Of a stretch of DNA of 64,000 nucleotides, positions 1-9,154 are shown piece by piece. How positions within the stretch are numbered: position 1 is the stretch's first letter; each line of letters starts with the position of its first letter. Source of the stretch: Flavobacterium sp. (GTDB taxonomy: Bacteria; Bacteroidota; Bacteroidia; Flavobacteriales; Flavobacteriaceae); contig NZ_JAIXUB010000024.1 of the NCBI RefSeq assembly GCF_027484205.1, positions 186,001 through 250,000 of the forward strand. The letters are read 5' to 3'. A program made the position numbers and the translations under genes. The notes beneath the pieces are model-generated. The model was not told the DNA's origin. It worked only from the letters and a program-made list of their open reading frames with translations, and made no database searches.

Positions 1-603
1 CAAAGTTCAAAATATTATACCATTGAAAACTACTATATTAAGGAGACTTCCAGAAATTATTTAAGAAATATATTAGGGTTAAGTTCTAAAGAATTACCGG
101 GAATAATGCCTGAATTTTCAAACGGAAGAACGTGTTCTTATCCATTAAATGGAAAATCATATCCTGTAGATTTAATTGTAGGAATGGCAATGAATTTTAG
201 AAAATCAGTTTTTGATTCCATAAAATTCTCTACTTATTTTGAAGGTTACGGACTTTATGAAGACGCTGATTTTTCTTTACGAGCGTTACAATTAGGACAA
301 AATTATATTGCTACTTCCGCACAATTAAGTCATTTTCATGATAGCTCAGGAAGACCAAATAAGTACAATTATGGTAAAATGGTTTTAAGAAATGGTTGGT
401 ATGTTTGGCGTATTAAATATCCAAATCCATCAACAGTTGCACGAATTAAATGGAATGCTATAGCTTTTTTACTAACTTTAATTAGATTTACAAATACCTT
501 TACAACGAACAAACGAAAAGAAGCATTCACAGAAAGTTTAGGAAGAACTGTTGGATGGTTTAGTTTATTGTTTGACAAACCAAAAGACAATGGAAGAAAA
601 TAA
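1..603 (+). CDS. Family 2 glycosyltransferase, C-terminal part
   Basis: The reading frame is open from the first base, so this is the last 200 codons of a gene that starts outside the window. The visible part has a hydrophobic VDLIVGMAMNFRKSVF stretch followed by GLYEDADFSLRA, which matches the ED-x-D-x-S-x-R acidic motif near the end of GT2 (GT-A fold) catalytic domains. A short basic, hydrophobic tail follows. It probably transfers a sugar from a nucleotide donor during surface-polysaccharide assembly, as the downstream genes suggest. The next gene overlaps it by 14 bases, indicating an operon. The acceptor and sugar cannot be told. Confidence 0.8.
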   Translation, partial: QSSKYYTIENYYIKETSRNYLRNILGLSSKELPGIMPEFSNGRTCSYPLNGKSYPVDLIVGMAMNFRKSVFDSIKFSTYFEGYGLYEDADFSLRALQLGQNYIATSAQLSHFHDSSGRPNKYNYGKMVLRNGWYVWRIKYPNPSTVARIKWNAIAFLLTLIRFTNTFTTNKRKEAFTESLGRTVGWFSLLFDKPKDNGRK

Positions 604-1885
604 AACTATTTTTCAGCGGTTTTTTCAATTAAATAGAAAAGCGATTCCGTATTTAGCAATTCTATTTTTAGTCGTTAATTTGATACTTCAAGTTAAGTTT
701 TTTGGCGATTTCTTTTTAAATACTCAGCCAAATGCTGATGAAACAGGATATAGATTCTTTGTCGAAAATACACATCAATTTTCATGGTCATTATTTTCAA
801 ACTCAAGTGCGCAACCATTTTCATTATTGACTTATTTATTCAATTTGATTTTTAATGATGCACAGTTTACAATTCGATTTGTTAGTTTATTATCATCATT
901 AGGTTGTTTTGCGTTCTTATTTATTTATTATCGTAAAAATAGATTTATAGAAATTGTAGAAGGAAACAAAACACTCAATAATTTAATAATTTTCAATGTT
1001 TTATTTGCCGTATTTTTTATTTTATCATGTCATTTTATAGGAACTTCTGATGCGTTTTCTGTAGCATTTGCAATTCCAGGTTTTATACTTTTAACAGAAG
1101 TTTTATTAAATAATAAAAGGCATAATGTTATTTTGATTGGTGCTTTATTTGCAATATCATTTACATCAAGACCTACTTTTTTAATCGTTCTTTTTGCTTA
1201 TTTATTGAGTTTGTTATTGTTTTTTTCTTCTAAACTTTTTACAAAAAAACTGATTTTAGTTGGAGTCTTTTTTGCCTTTTTTACGGCAATAATTAATTAT
1301 AGTCCAATAGTAAACCAAGGAAAAATAGTCCTTGATGTTAAAGAAATTCCTTCAAATACAGGAACATCTTGGTTTGAAATGAATTATTTAATGGCTAAAA
1401 AATGGGATTCAGGAGAAATTTCCAATACACAATGGTTGTCAGCAACTGATGTGATTAATTTTAAAAAAGAAAATCCAAGTTTTATTTTTCCAAAAAATCA
1501 ATTGGATATTATAATGAATGACACAGGTTTTTTCTTTAGACAAATGTTTAGAATGTTTAGTGTTTCAATGTATACTTCCTTTAGATACTTGTATTTTTTA
1601 TTTCCTTTTTTAATTTTTTATATCTTTTTAAAAGATAAAGGAAGCACTTCATTAGCTAGTAAAAAAGTCTATTTTACTGTAAGTTTTTATTTTATTTCTT
1701 TAATTGTGTTTATGATTTCTGCATTTAAATTAATGGAATTCAGATGGATGTATATTTTAATCGTTTTTTATGCATTTTATGCAATTCATTTTTCTAAAGG
1801 AATTTCACATGAAAAGAGAATTGTTTTATTCAATTTAATTTTTCTATCAGGAATTGGTTTTTTTGTTCTTAAAATGTTAAAATAA
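590..1885 (+). CDS. Polytopic membrane protein, GT-C glycosyltransferase-like
   Basis: 431 residues with about ten hydrophobic helices. The first large loop after helix 1 carries PNADETGY (Asp50-Glu51), which resembles the acidic loop motif of GT-C enzymes that use polyprenyl-linked sugars; this is a motif resemblance, not a proven assignment. An upstream in-frame TTG at 551 would lengthen the protein, but ATG 590 gives a normal 14-base overlap with the preceding glycosyltransferase and is preferred. The position in a polysaccharide operon fits a membrane glycosyltransferase. It could also be another kind of polysaccharide membrane protein. Confidence 0.65.
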   Translation: MEENKTIFQRFFQLNRKAIPYLAILFLVVNLILQVKFFGDFFLNTQPNADETGYRFFVENTHQFSWSLFSNSSAQPFSLLTYLFNLIFNDAQFTIRFVSLLSSLGCFAFLFIYYRKNRFIEIVEGNKTLNNLIIFNVLFAVFFILSCHFIGTSDAFSVAFAIPGFILLTEVLLNNKRHNVILIGALFAISFTSRPTFLIVLFAYLLSLLLFFSSKLFTKKLILVGVFFAFFTAIINYSPIVNQGKIVLDVKEIPSNTGTSWFEMNYLMAKKWDSGEISNTQWLSATDVINFKKENPSFIFPKNQLDIIMNDTGFFFRQMFRMFSVSMYTSFRYLYFLFPFLIFYIFLKDKGSTSLASKKVYFTVSFYFISLIVFMISAFKLMEFRWMYILIVFYAFYAIHFSKGISHEKRIVLFNLIFLSGIGFFVLKMLK

Positions 1886-1893
1886 AATTAGTT

Positions 1894-3009
1894 ATGACAT
1901 TTTGCATCATCACACATGTTCCACATTGCTATTCAGAAAATAATTATTTTGGATATGCACCTTATGTTCATGAGATGAATATTTGGTTGAAAAATGTAGA
2001 TAAAGTTATCATCGTAGCACCTTTAAAAAAATACCCAATAACTCCAATTCATCAAAGTTATAATCATGACAATATACAGTTTATTGAAGTTCCAGATTTT
2101 TCATTGACGAGTTTCAAAGCGATTCTAAAAACCATTATTGTAGTGCCAATAATCTTTTTTAGAATTTTGAAAGCGATGTCATCTTCAAATCATCTTCATT
2201 TGCGATGTCCAGGAAATATGGGTTTGCTAGGAAGTTTTGCTCAGATTTTTTTCCCAAGTAAAACAAAAACTGCTAAATATGCCGGAAATTGGGATGCTGA
2301 ATCAAAACAACCTTTGAGTTATCGAATTCAAAAATCGATTTTAAGTAATACTTTCTTAACCAAAAAAATGAGTGTTTTGGTTTATGGCGAATGGAATAAC
2401 CAAACTAAAAATATAAAACCTTTTTTTACAGCTACGTATCGTGAAAGCGAGAAGGAAATTTTAAAGCCAAAGGATTTTTCGGAAACTATAAATTTTCTCT
2501 TTGTTGGAACACTCGTTAAAGGCAAACAACCTTTGTATGCTATAAAACTCATAGAGCAATTAAAGTTAAAAGGAAAGAATGTACAACTTTCAATTTATGG
2601 TAATGGAAGTGAAAATAATGTTTTGCAAGAATATATTAATAACAACAGTTTGAATGGTTTTGTCTCTTTAAAAGGAACTGCTGATAAAGAAACAATGAAA
2701 AAAATATATCAAGACAGTCATTTTTTAATTCTTCCATCAAAAAGTGAAGGTTGGCCAAAAGTGGTTGCAGAAGCAATGTTTTTTGGCTGTTTACCAATTG
2801 CGACAAAAGTTTCTTGTGTTCCAAATATGTTAGACAATGGGAATAGAGGTATTTTATTGATTGAAGAGATTAATTCTGATGTATGTCAAATCGAAGAATT
2901 ACTTTCGAATCAAGAATTATATAATTCAAAAATAAAAGCAGCAATAAATTGGTCTCGTAACTTTACAATTGATAAATTTGAAGACGAAATAAAGAAATTG
3001 TTAGCATAA
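1894..3009 (+). CDS. Family 4-type glycosyltransferase
   Basis: 371 residues. The C-terminal half carries a GT-B fold signature: FLFVGTLVKGKQPLYAIK begins the donor-binding domain, and SEGWPKVVAEAMFFGCLPIA holds the E-x7-E type nucleotide-sugar phosphate-binding motif. The N-terminal half is less conserved, as usual for acceptor domains. No signal peptide is visible, so it likely acts at the cytoplasmic face on a lipid-linked oligosaccharide. It starts 8 bases after the previous gene, and its stop directly abuts the next start codon, so it is clearly part of the same operon. Donor and linkage are unknown. Confidence 0.85.
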   Translation: MTFCIITHVPHCYSENNYFGYAPYVHEMNIWLKNVDKVIIVAPLKKYPITPIHQSYNHDNIQFIEVPDFSLTSFKAILKTIIVVPIIFFRILKAMSSSNHLHLRCPGNMGLLGSFAQIFFPSKTKTAKYAGNWDAESKQPLSYRIQKSILSNTFLTKKMSVLVYGEWNNQTKNIKPFFTATYRESEKEILKPKDFSETINFLFVGTLVKGKQPLYAIKLIEQLKLKGKNVQLSIYGNGSENNVLQEYINNNSLNGFVSLKGTADKETMKKIYQDSHFLILPSKSEGWPKVVAEAMFFGCLPIATKVSCVPNMLDNGNRGILLIEEINSDVCQIEELLSNQELYNSKIKAAINWSRNFTIDKFEDEIKKLLA

Positions 3010-4083
3010 ATGAGAATTATCCAAATTATAGATTCATTAGATATTGGCGGTGCTGAAAAAATGGCTATAAATTATGCTAATGCATTGGCTGACAAATATG
3101 AATTTTCAGGAATTGTGGCTACAAGAAAAGAAGGCGAACTAAAAAGTTCAATTGCTGAAAATGTAAATTATCTATTTCTAAAAAAGACAAAACTTATTGA
3201 CTTTTCTGCCATTTTAAGATTAAAAAAATATTGTGTTGAAAATAAAGTTCACTATGTTCAAGCGCATAGTAGTTCTTTTTTTACTGCTTTTTTGTTGAAG
3301 TTAATTTTATTCCGAATTAAAATTATTTGGCACGATCATAACGGTTTGAGTGAATTTATAACTGCAAGAAAATCATTTGTTTTAAAAGTTGCCTCTTACT
3401 TTTTTGAAGGAATTATAGTTGTTAATTATCAGCTTAAAAATTGGGCTATTAAAGAATTAAACTGCAAAAAAGTAATTTATTTGCCTAATTTTACCAAACT
3501 CGAAAGTGAGCCAAATAAAAGCACAATGTTATTTGGAAATGAAGGAAAACGTATATTGTGTTTGGCAAATTTAAGATTTCAAAAAAATCATTTTTTATTG
3601 ATTGAAGTAGCTTCGTTATTAAAAAAGTCACATTTTGATTGGACTTTTCATCTGGTTGGTAAAGATTTTAATGATGATTATTCTAGCAAAGTTAAAAAAG
3701 CAATAATTGATAATGATTTAGAGGAAAATGTTTTTGTATATGGATCAAAAAATGATTCTCAAAATATTATAAATCAATCGGATATTGCAATATTAACTTC
3801 TCAGTCTGAAGGTTTGCCCGTTGCATTGTTAGAATATGGTTTAAATAAAAAACCAGTTGTTTGTACTGAAGTTGGTGAAATTCCATTGATTATAAAAAAT
3901 GGGTTGAATGGTTTTATTGTTCCAAAATATGATGCAAATTTGTTTTATAAATCATTAATAAATTTGATTGATAATAAATCATTACAAATCGAACTAGGAA
4001 ATTCATTGCATCAAACAATAATGGAAAATAATTCTGAACAAGCTGTTTTAGATAAATTTTCATATTGGTTACAAGAAAAATAA
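3010..4083 (+). CDS. Family 4 glycosyltransferase
   Basis: 357 residues. The start MRIIQIIDSLDIGGAEKMA is the classic GT4 N-terminal glycine loop, followed by LKFHDHNG-like acceptor-domain features (WHDHNGLSEF) and the donor motif SEGLPVALLEYGLNKKPVV with its two glutamates. It is a retaining GT-B enzyme expected to extend a lipid-linked glycan in the cytoplasm. Its start codon immediately follows the stop of the preceding gene, and its stop overlaps the next start as TAATG, so translation of the three genes is probably coupled. Sugar specificity cannot be read from the sequence. Confidence 0.88.
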   Translation: MRIIQIIDSLDIGGAEKMAINYANALADKYEFSGIVATRKEGELKSSIAENVNYLFLKKTKLIDFSAILRLKKYCVENKVHYVQAHSSSFFTAFLLKLILFRIKIIWHDHNGLSEFITARKSFVLKVASYFFEGIIVVNYQLKNWAIKELNCKKVIYLPNFTKLESEPNKSTMLFGNEGKRILCLANLRFQKNHFLLIEVASLLKKSHFDWTFHLVGKDFNDDYSSKVKKAIIDNDLEENVFVYGSKNDSQNIINQSDIAILTSQSEGLPVALLEYGLNKKPVVCTEVGEIPLIIKNGLNGFIVPKYDANLFYKSLINLIDNKSLQIELGNSLHQTIMENNSEQAVLDKFSYWLQEK

Positions 4084-5438
4084 TGGAATTTAAAGACAAA
4101 AATTATCTTTTTTTAATATTACTTCATGCATTAATTGGTGTGTTGGTGTATTCTATTCCTGGCTTTTCAAAGTTATATGGTTTTTCTATTTTATTTGTCA
4201 GTTTATATTTTATTATAAAAACTAGGAATAGAAATAACGAAGTTTTGTATGCTGCAGCATATATTGTAGGTAGTGAAGTTTTTCTTAGAATGACAAATGG
4301 TAATATAAGTCATGAGTTTTCAAAATATGGAGTAATGCTCTTTCTATCTATGGGAATGTTTTACAGCGGATTCTCTAAAAATGCTGTACCATATTGGATT
4401 TATTTAATATTATTAATTCCAGGAGTTATAATTGCTACCTATACATTGAATCTCACTACAGTTGATATTAGAAAAACAATTATGTTTAATATTTCTGGAC
4501 CTTTATGTCTAGGATTTGCTTCGCTGTACTGTTATAACAGAAAAATTTCAATAGGAGAAATTAATAATATTCTTCTTGTAATGGGTTTGCCCATAATTGC
4601 TTGTACCATTTATTTAATATTATACACACCAAGCGATATAAAAACTGTTTTGACAGGAACAGGATCAAATGCTGAAACTTCAGGTGGTTTTGGACCTAAT
4701 CAGGTTTCTACAGCTCTCGGACTTGGAATGTTTATTTTCTTTGCAAGAGTTATGTTAATATCAAGAACAAAATTACTTTTTGCTACAAATTTAATTATCG
4801 CGGTTTTAATGACCTATAGAGGATTAATTACATTTTCTCGTGGTGGTGTTATTACGGGTTTTTTAATGTTAATTATTCTTTTGTATTTTGTTTATATAAA
4901 TTCTAAATACAAAGGAAAAGTTAAACTAAATTATATGATAGTTTTAACAGGATTATTAATGTTAGGAATTTGGTTTTATACAGAAAGTAAAACAGATGGG
5001 TTAATTTCGAAACGTTATCAAAATAAAGATGCTTTGGGTAGAGTAAAAGGAAGTAATTTTACAGGTCGTGAAGAGATTGCAGCAAGTGAAATAAATGCTT
5101 TTTTAGATAATCCTTTTTTTGGAATTGGTGTTGCAAAAGGAACTGAATTAAGACTTGAGCAAACAGGTGAAGTTGTTGCTTCTCATAATGAAATTACAAG
5201 ATTACTTTGTGAACACGGCTCTTTAGGAGCATTAATTTTGTTAATTCTTTTTTCAACTCCAATATTTTTGTATTTGGACAATAAACAAAATATTTATTTG
5301 TTTTGTTTTCTTATTTTTTGGCTTTTAACAATTAATCACGCTGCAATGCGAACGGCTTCACCGTCATTTATATACGCATTATCACTTCTAAAAATTCAAT
5401 TCAAGCAAGATGAAGAAGTTGCTCTACATAGGGAATAA
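4083..5438 (+). CDS. O-antigen polymerase/ligase family membrane protein
   Basis: 451 residues with about ten to twelve membrane helices. A large loop between later helices contains GREEIAASEINAFLDNPFFG and ends at SHNEITRLLCEHG, the pattern of the Wzy_C/O-antigen ligase family, and SRGGVITG sits in a preceding helix. Such proteins polymerise repeat units or ligate finished chains to lipid A core on the periplasmic side. The start is ATG 4083, overlapping the previous stop by one base (TAATG); an in-frame TTG at 4065 is rejected. The next glycosyltransferase overlaps its end by 29 bases. Polymerase versus ligase cannot be decided here. Confidence 0.82.
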   Translation: MEFKDKNYLFLILLHALIGVLVYSIPGFSKLYGFSILFVSLYFIIKTRNRNNEVLYAAAYIVGSEVFLRMTNGNISHEFSKYGVMLFLSMGMFYSGFSKNAVPYWIYLILLIPGVIIATYTLNLTTVDIRKTIMFNISGPLCLGFASLYCYNRKISIGEINNILLVMGLPIIACTIYLILYTPSDIKTVLTGTGSNAETSGGFGPNQVSTALGLGMFIFFARVMLISRTKLLFATNLIIAVLMTYRGLITFSRGGVITGFLMLIILLYFVYINSKYKGKVKLNYMIVLTGLLMLGIWFYTESKTDGLISKRYQNKDALGRVKGSNFTGREEIAASEINAFLDNPFFGIGVAKGTELRLEQTGEVVASHNEITRLLCEHGSLGALILLILFSTPIFLYLDNKQNIYLFCFLIFWLLTINHAAMRTASPSFIYALSLLKIQFKQDEEVALHRE

Positions 5439-6420
5439 ATTATCAATTCATGGAAATACAGCAACTTCTATTGAAACTTTAGGTAGTTTTTTTGAAGAAG
5501 AAGGATATGAAATGTATTATGCATCTTCAAAAAAAAATAAAATATTTCGATTTTTAGATATGATATTTTCAACTGTAAAATATTCTAAAAAAGTTGATTA
5601 TGTTTTAATTGATACCTATAGTACTCAAAATTTTTGGTTTGCATTTGCTGTCAGTCAGTTGTGTCGAATTTTAAATCTAAAATATATAGCAAAACTTCAT
5701 GGTGGTGATTTACCAAATCGATTATTAAAATCACCTTATTTTTGTGATTTGATTTTTAAAAACGCATACAAAATTACAGCGCCTTCAAATTATTTGCTAC
5801 ATGCTTTTAAATTAAAATATAATGATAATTTAATCTACATCCCAAATACAATTGAAATTAAAAATTATTCTTTTGTTGAAAAAAAATTTTCAATTCCTAA
5901 ACTTTTATGGGTTCGTTCTTTTTCAAAAATCTATAATCCTAAAATGGCGATTAAAGTTTTATCTGAATTGAAAAAATATTATCCAATGGCAGAACTTTGT
6001 ATGGTTGGTCCTGATAAAGAAGATTTAGTAAATGATTGTAAGTTGTATGCAAAGAACTTAGGTGTTGAAGTGCAGTTTACAGGAAAACTTTCAAAAGAAG
6101 AATGGATTGAAAAGTCAAAAGACTATACTATTTTTATAAATACAACTCATTTTGATAATGCTCCAGTAAGTGTTATTGAGGCCATGGCTTTAGGGTTACC
6201 AATTGTTTCAACTAATGTTGGCGGCATTCCTTTTCTTTTAGAAAATGATAAAAATGCTTTTTTGGTAAATGATAATGATGTTGAAGGAATGGTAAAAGCA
6301 ATTCAAAAACTAGTTGAAAATCGTGAGAATACAAAAGAAATAGTAAAAAAAGCCCGATTAATTGTTGAAGAGTTTGATTGGAATAAAGTAAAATCAAGTT
6401 GGTTTGAAATATTAAAATAA
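5410..6420 (+). CDS. Family 4 glycosyltransferase
   Basis: 336 residues. It has a GT-B layout: an N-terminal Rossmann half from MKKLLYIGNKLSIHG, an acceptor-domain loop KLHGGDLPNRLL, and a C-terminal donor domain with FDNAPVSVIEAMALGLPIVS (E-x7-type motif) followed by TNVGGIPFLL. It starts inside the end of the polymerase-like gene, an overlap of 29 bases, which indicates tight operon coupling. It probably adds a sugar to the same repeat unit as the other transferases here. Donor specificity is unknown. Confidence 0.87.
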   Translation: MKKLLYIGNKLSIHGNTATSIETLGSFFEEEGYEMYYASSKKNKIFRFLDMIFSTVKYSKKVDYVLIDTYSTQNFWFAFAVSQLCRILNLKYIAKLHGGDLPNRLLKSPYFCDLIFKNAYKITAPSNYLLHAFKLKYNDNLIYIPNTIEIKNYSFVEKKFSIPKLLWVRSFSKIYNPKMAIKVLSELKKYYPMAELCMVGPDKEDLVNDCKLYAKNLGVEVQFTGKLSKEEWIEKSKDYTIFINTTHFDNAPVSVIEAMALGLPIVSTNVGGIPFLLENDKNAFLVNDNDVEGMVKAIQKLVENRENTKEIVKKARLIVEEFDWNKVKSSWFEILK

Positions 6421-6457
6421 CATCTTACTTATAGCTATATTTTTTATTAACTTGCGC

Positions 6458-6465
6458 TAAATTTG
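6458..6465 (+). promoter_or_regulatory. Possible Bacteroidota -7 promoter box
   Basis: TAAATTTG matches the TAnnTTTG -7 element and lies 11 bases before the ATG of the sugar-phosphate transferase. No TTG -33 element is seen at the usual distance, so this is weak support for a secondary promoter inside the operon. Confidence 0.3.
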
Positions 6466-6476
6466 AAATAAAAATC

Positions 6477-7871
6477 ATGAATTCTAATAAAAAAATACAT
6501 TTTGAGGTTTCAGAAAGAAAAATTCTTCTGAAGGTTTTTGATGTACTTTTTGTATTACTTTCATTATATATAATTAGCTCTATTTTTGATTTTAAGTATT
6601 TCACATTTTCTGCAACTAATTTTTATTGGGCAATTGTTCTAGGTTTGTACATCAATGTTTTTGGTTCTGTTTTTGAAATGTATAATCTTCAAGTAGCAAG
6701 CAGTCAGTTTCAGGTTATTAAGAGTATTATTTTAACTACATCAGTTACGGTTTTAGTATATCTTTTAACCCCAATTTACACACCAGTTTTGCCTTCAAAT
6801 AGGTTGCAAATAATTATATTTTTTGTTGCTATTTTATTTTCACTTTTGCTGTGGAGAATATTCTACGTTAAGTTTCTTGCTTCTCATAGATTTGTGAAAA
6901 ATGCCATATTAGTTTGCGATAAAGAACAACTTCAAGAGTTAGTTGAAGGTCTTGAAAATGCCGATCCACATTATAGAATAATAGGCTATGTAAATTCTGA
7001 TGGGGATAATTCTTTTAAAGTAAAACTCAATAAAATTAAGAATATTAAACCTGACGAACTTGAGCATTATGTTCGTAACAATTCTATTTCCGAATTAGTA
7101 ATTGCTTCTCAAAAAACAGAAGGAATTACGGTGAGTTTATATAACCAATTAATTCATTTACTTGAAAACGGATTTATTATCAGAGAATATACTCAGGTTT
7201 ATGAAGCAATAACACAACGAATTCCAGTACAATATGTTTCTCGAGATTTCTACAGATATTTTCCTTTTAGTAGAAGCAATCAAAATCACCTATATCTTTT
7301 AGGAACTCGTCTTGCTGAAATACTATTTTCATTAGTTGGACTTACATTTGGACTTTTATTTTTGCCAATAATATTATTAGGGAATTTAATCGGTAACAGA
7401 GGTTCTCTTTTTTACACTCAAGAGCGTGTGGGAAAAAATGGTGAAATTTTTAAAATATATAAATACAGAACAATGGTTAAAAACGCCGAAGTAAATGGAG
7501 CAGTTTTTACCACTCAAAATGATGCAAGAATTACTTCTTTTGGTAAATTTATGCGTAAAACTAGATTGGATGAATTTCCGCAATTTTTCAACATATTAAA
7601 AGGCGATATGGCAATTATTGGACCAAGACCTGAGCGACCAATTTTTGTGAACGAAATAGCTGAAGTTATGCCTTTCTATGAAACACGTCATGTCGTAAAA
7701 CCAGGATTAACAGGTTGGGCACAAGTTAACTATGCCTATGGCGATTCTATTGAAGATAGCTTAGTGAAATTGCAATATGATTTATATTACATAAAACATA
7801 GAAGTATTTTTCTAGATATAAATATTATTATCAAAACCTTCAGTACCGTTTTATTTTATCGCGGTCAATAG
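6477..7871 (+). CDS. Polyprenyl sugar-phosphate transferase (initiating glycosyltransferase)
   Basis: 464 residues. Four or five N-terminal helices (about 15-135) precede a soluble CoA-binding-like domain, another helix near 275-300, and a C-terminal bacterial sugar transferase domain. Catalytic-domain motifs are YTQERVGKNG (about 313), KYRTM, the acidic LDEFPQ pair Asp365-Glu366, GPRPERP (382-388) and KPGLTGWAQVN. Enzymes of this family (WcaJ/WbaP type) move a hexose-1-phosphate from a nucleotide sugar to undecaprenyl phosphate, starting each repeat unit. It closes the visible polysaccharide operon, 56 bases after the last glycosyltransferase. The sugar is undetermined. Confidence 0.92.
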   Translation: MNSNKKIHFEVSERKILLKVFDVLFVLLSLYIISSIFDFKYFTFSATNFYWAIVLGLYINVFGSVFEMYNLQVASSQFQVIKSIILTTSVTVLVYLLTPIYTPVLPSNRLQIIIFFVAILFSLLLWRIFYVKFLASHRFVKNAILVCDKEQLQELVEGLENADPHYRIIGYVNSDGDNSFKVKLNKIKNIKPDELEHYVRNNSISELVIASQKTEGITVSLYNQLIHLLENGFIIREYTQVYEAITQRIPVQYVSRDFYRYFPFSRSNQNHLYLLGTRLAEILFSLVGLTFGLLFLPIILLGNLIGNRGSLFYTQERVGKNGEIFKIYKYRTMVKNAEVNGAVFTTQNDARITSFGKFMRKTRLDEFPQFFNILKGDMAIIGPRPERPIFVNEIAEVMPFYETRHVVKPGLTGWAQVNYAYGDSIEDSLVKLQYDLYYIKHRSIFLDINIIIKTFSTVLFYRGQ

Positions 7872-7968
7872 TTTTTTTATCTGAAAACGAATAGATAGCG
7901 ATTTTTCGCTCACGAAGTTCTTGTATTTCTTTTCAAACGAAGTTCCTTAAATCCCTTTAAAATCTAAT

Positions 7969-8025
7969 TGATTGAAGTAATCTTTTTTTACTTTCACTGC
8001 GCTGAGTAAATAAAAGAATCAATCA
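7969..8025. terminator. Long AT-rich hairpin between convergent genes
   Basis: TGATTGA (7969-7975) pairs with TCAATCA (8019-8025), and the inner T-rich and A-rich arms (around 7981-7992 and 8004-8016) pair nearly completely. It lies just beyond the stop of the minus-strand DUF4105 gene and may terminate transcription from both sides. The rest of 7872-8028 shows nothing clear. Confidence 0.4.
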
Positions 8026-8028
8026 GTG

Positions 8029-9147
8029 TTAAAGATTTTCATTTTGAACTTTATTGTATTGTTTCAAAAACCTAAATAAAATAAAACCATTTGCTAAAAT
8101 AAACGGAATCATTAATGGTAAATGAGGTTTACCAATCATAATTACACTATAAATTAAGAGCATTACAAAAGAAGTAATACAAAAGTTTTTAAACCATTTT
8201 CCTCTCAAAAAAGGTAATATAACAAATAATGGATTAAATAATAAGGCATTATAATTCCATAAAAGTTCCTCATGAAAAGAATACAGCCCAACAAAACAGA
8301 AGAAAACACCTAATAATCCTAATACAAACAAATAAGAAAAATATACAAATAGTTTGCGAAGGATTACAATTATAAATAGGAGTAAGGCAATGAAATAAAT
8401 ACTATTTAAAAAAGAAAATTCACTTTCTAACTTATTACTTCCTTTTACTAAAATTTCTTTTTTGGTAACTAATGGTTTTCCACCTACAATAGCTTTGTCT
8501 AGACTATTCATTAATTCTACAGGAAGAAACAATTTTTCAGCTTTTGCATCAGTTTTAGCACCAAAAATGATATTTATTCCTAGTTTATACCAAAAATAAT
8601 TGTCAAAATAAGGATAAAATAATTCTCTGTACGTTATTGTTTTATCGTCAACTTTTTGTAGAAATGGTTTCCCTATTGATTCATTGATTTTGTCAAGTAC
8701 TTTTGTTGTACAATTTCTGTCGATAAATTTATAAGTATAATGACTTTCTTCAGATGATAATGAATTCGTTAATAATTCAAATAATTGTTGTTTTTTTTCA
8801 AGAGATAAATTTAAAGTTTGTTCTACAACTTCTCTTTGATCCATTTGATATTCAAAAACAAAATCTTCATAAGAAGTAGCGTTGATGAAATATTGCAAAT
8901 CTCCTTTTACAAATTTTAAATAGAAATTTTCAGTTCTAAAATCAAATGCGCCATAGTTGTAAACTACATCAAGAAAATTTTCTGAATCTTTGATTCTAAT
9001 AGCTGTATGCCCAAAAGTAGAATACAATTCATTTCCTCTACCACAAGTAAAAACACTCACTGTTGCCTTTTCTGAAAGAGGTTTGTATTGCGAAAAAGCA
9101 AAAAATTGAAGGAATAAAAATAAAGCTAAAAGTAATTTTTTAATCAT
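8029..9147 (-). CDS. DUF4105-domain envelope protein
   Basis: 372 residues. A signal peptide (about 1-19) is followed by a periplasmic domain with FTCGRGNELYSTFGHTAIRI and YNYGAFDF, the conserved start of the DUF4105 (Lnb N-terminal periplasmic) family, then by about five C-terminal helices (about 245-365). Members are frequent in Bacteroidota, but their reaction is not established. It lies 7 bases downstream of the PorV-like gene on the same strand, so the two are probably cotranscribed. No catalytic role is assigned. Confidence 0.8.
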   Translation of the reverse strand: MIKKLLLALFLFLQFFAFSQYKPLSEKATVSVFTCGRGNELYSTFGHTAIRIKDSENFLDVVYNYGAFDFRTENFYLKFVKGDLQYFINATSYEDFVFEYQMDQREVVEQTLNLSLEKKQQLFELLTNSLSSEESHYTYKFIDRNCTTKVLDKINESIGKPFLQKVDDKTITYRELFYPYFDNYFWYKLGINIIFGAKTDAKAEKLFLPVELMNSLDKAIVGGKPLVTKKEILVKGSNKLESEFSFLNSIYFIALLLFIIVILRKLFVYFSYLFVLGLLGVFFCFVGLYSFHEELLWNYNALLFNPLFVILPFLRGKWFKNFCITSFVMLLIYSVIMIGKPHLPLMIPFILANGFILFRFLKQYNKVQNENL

Positions 9148-9154
9148 AAAATAA

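Noticed and set aside
551-589. TTG start for the GT-C-like protein
   Set aside because: ATG 590 gives a typical operon overlap and a normal hydrophilic start.
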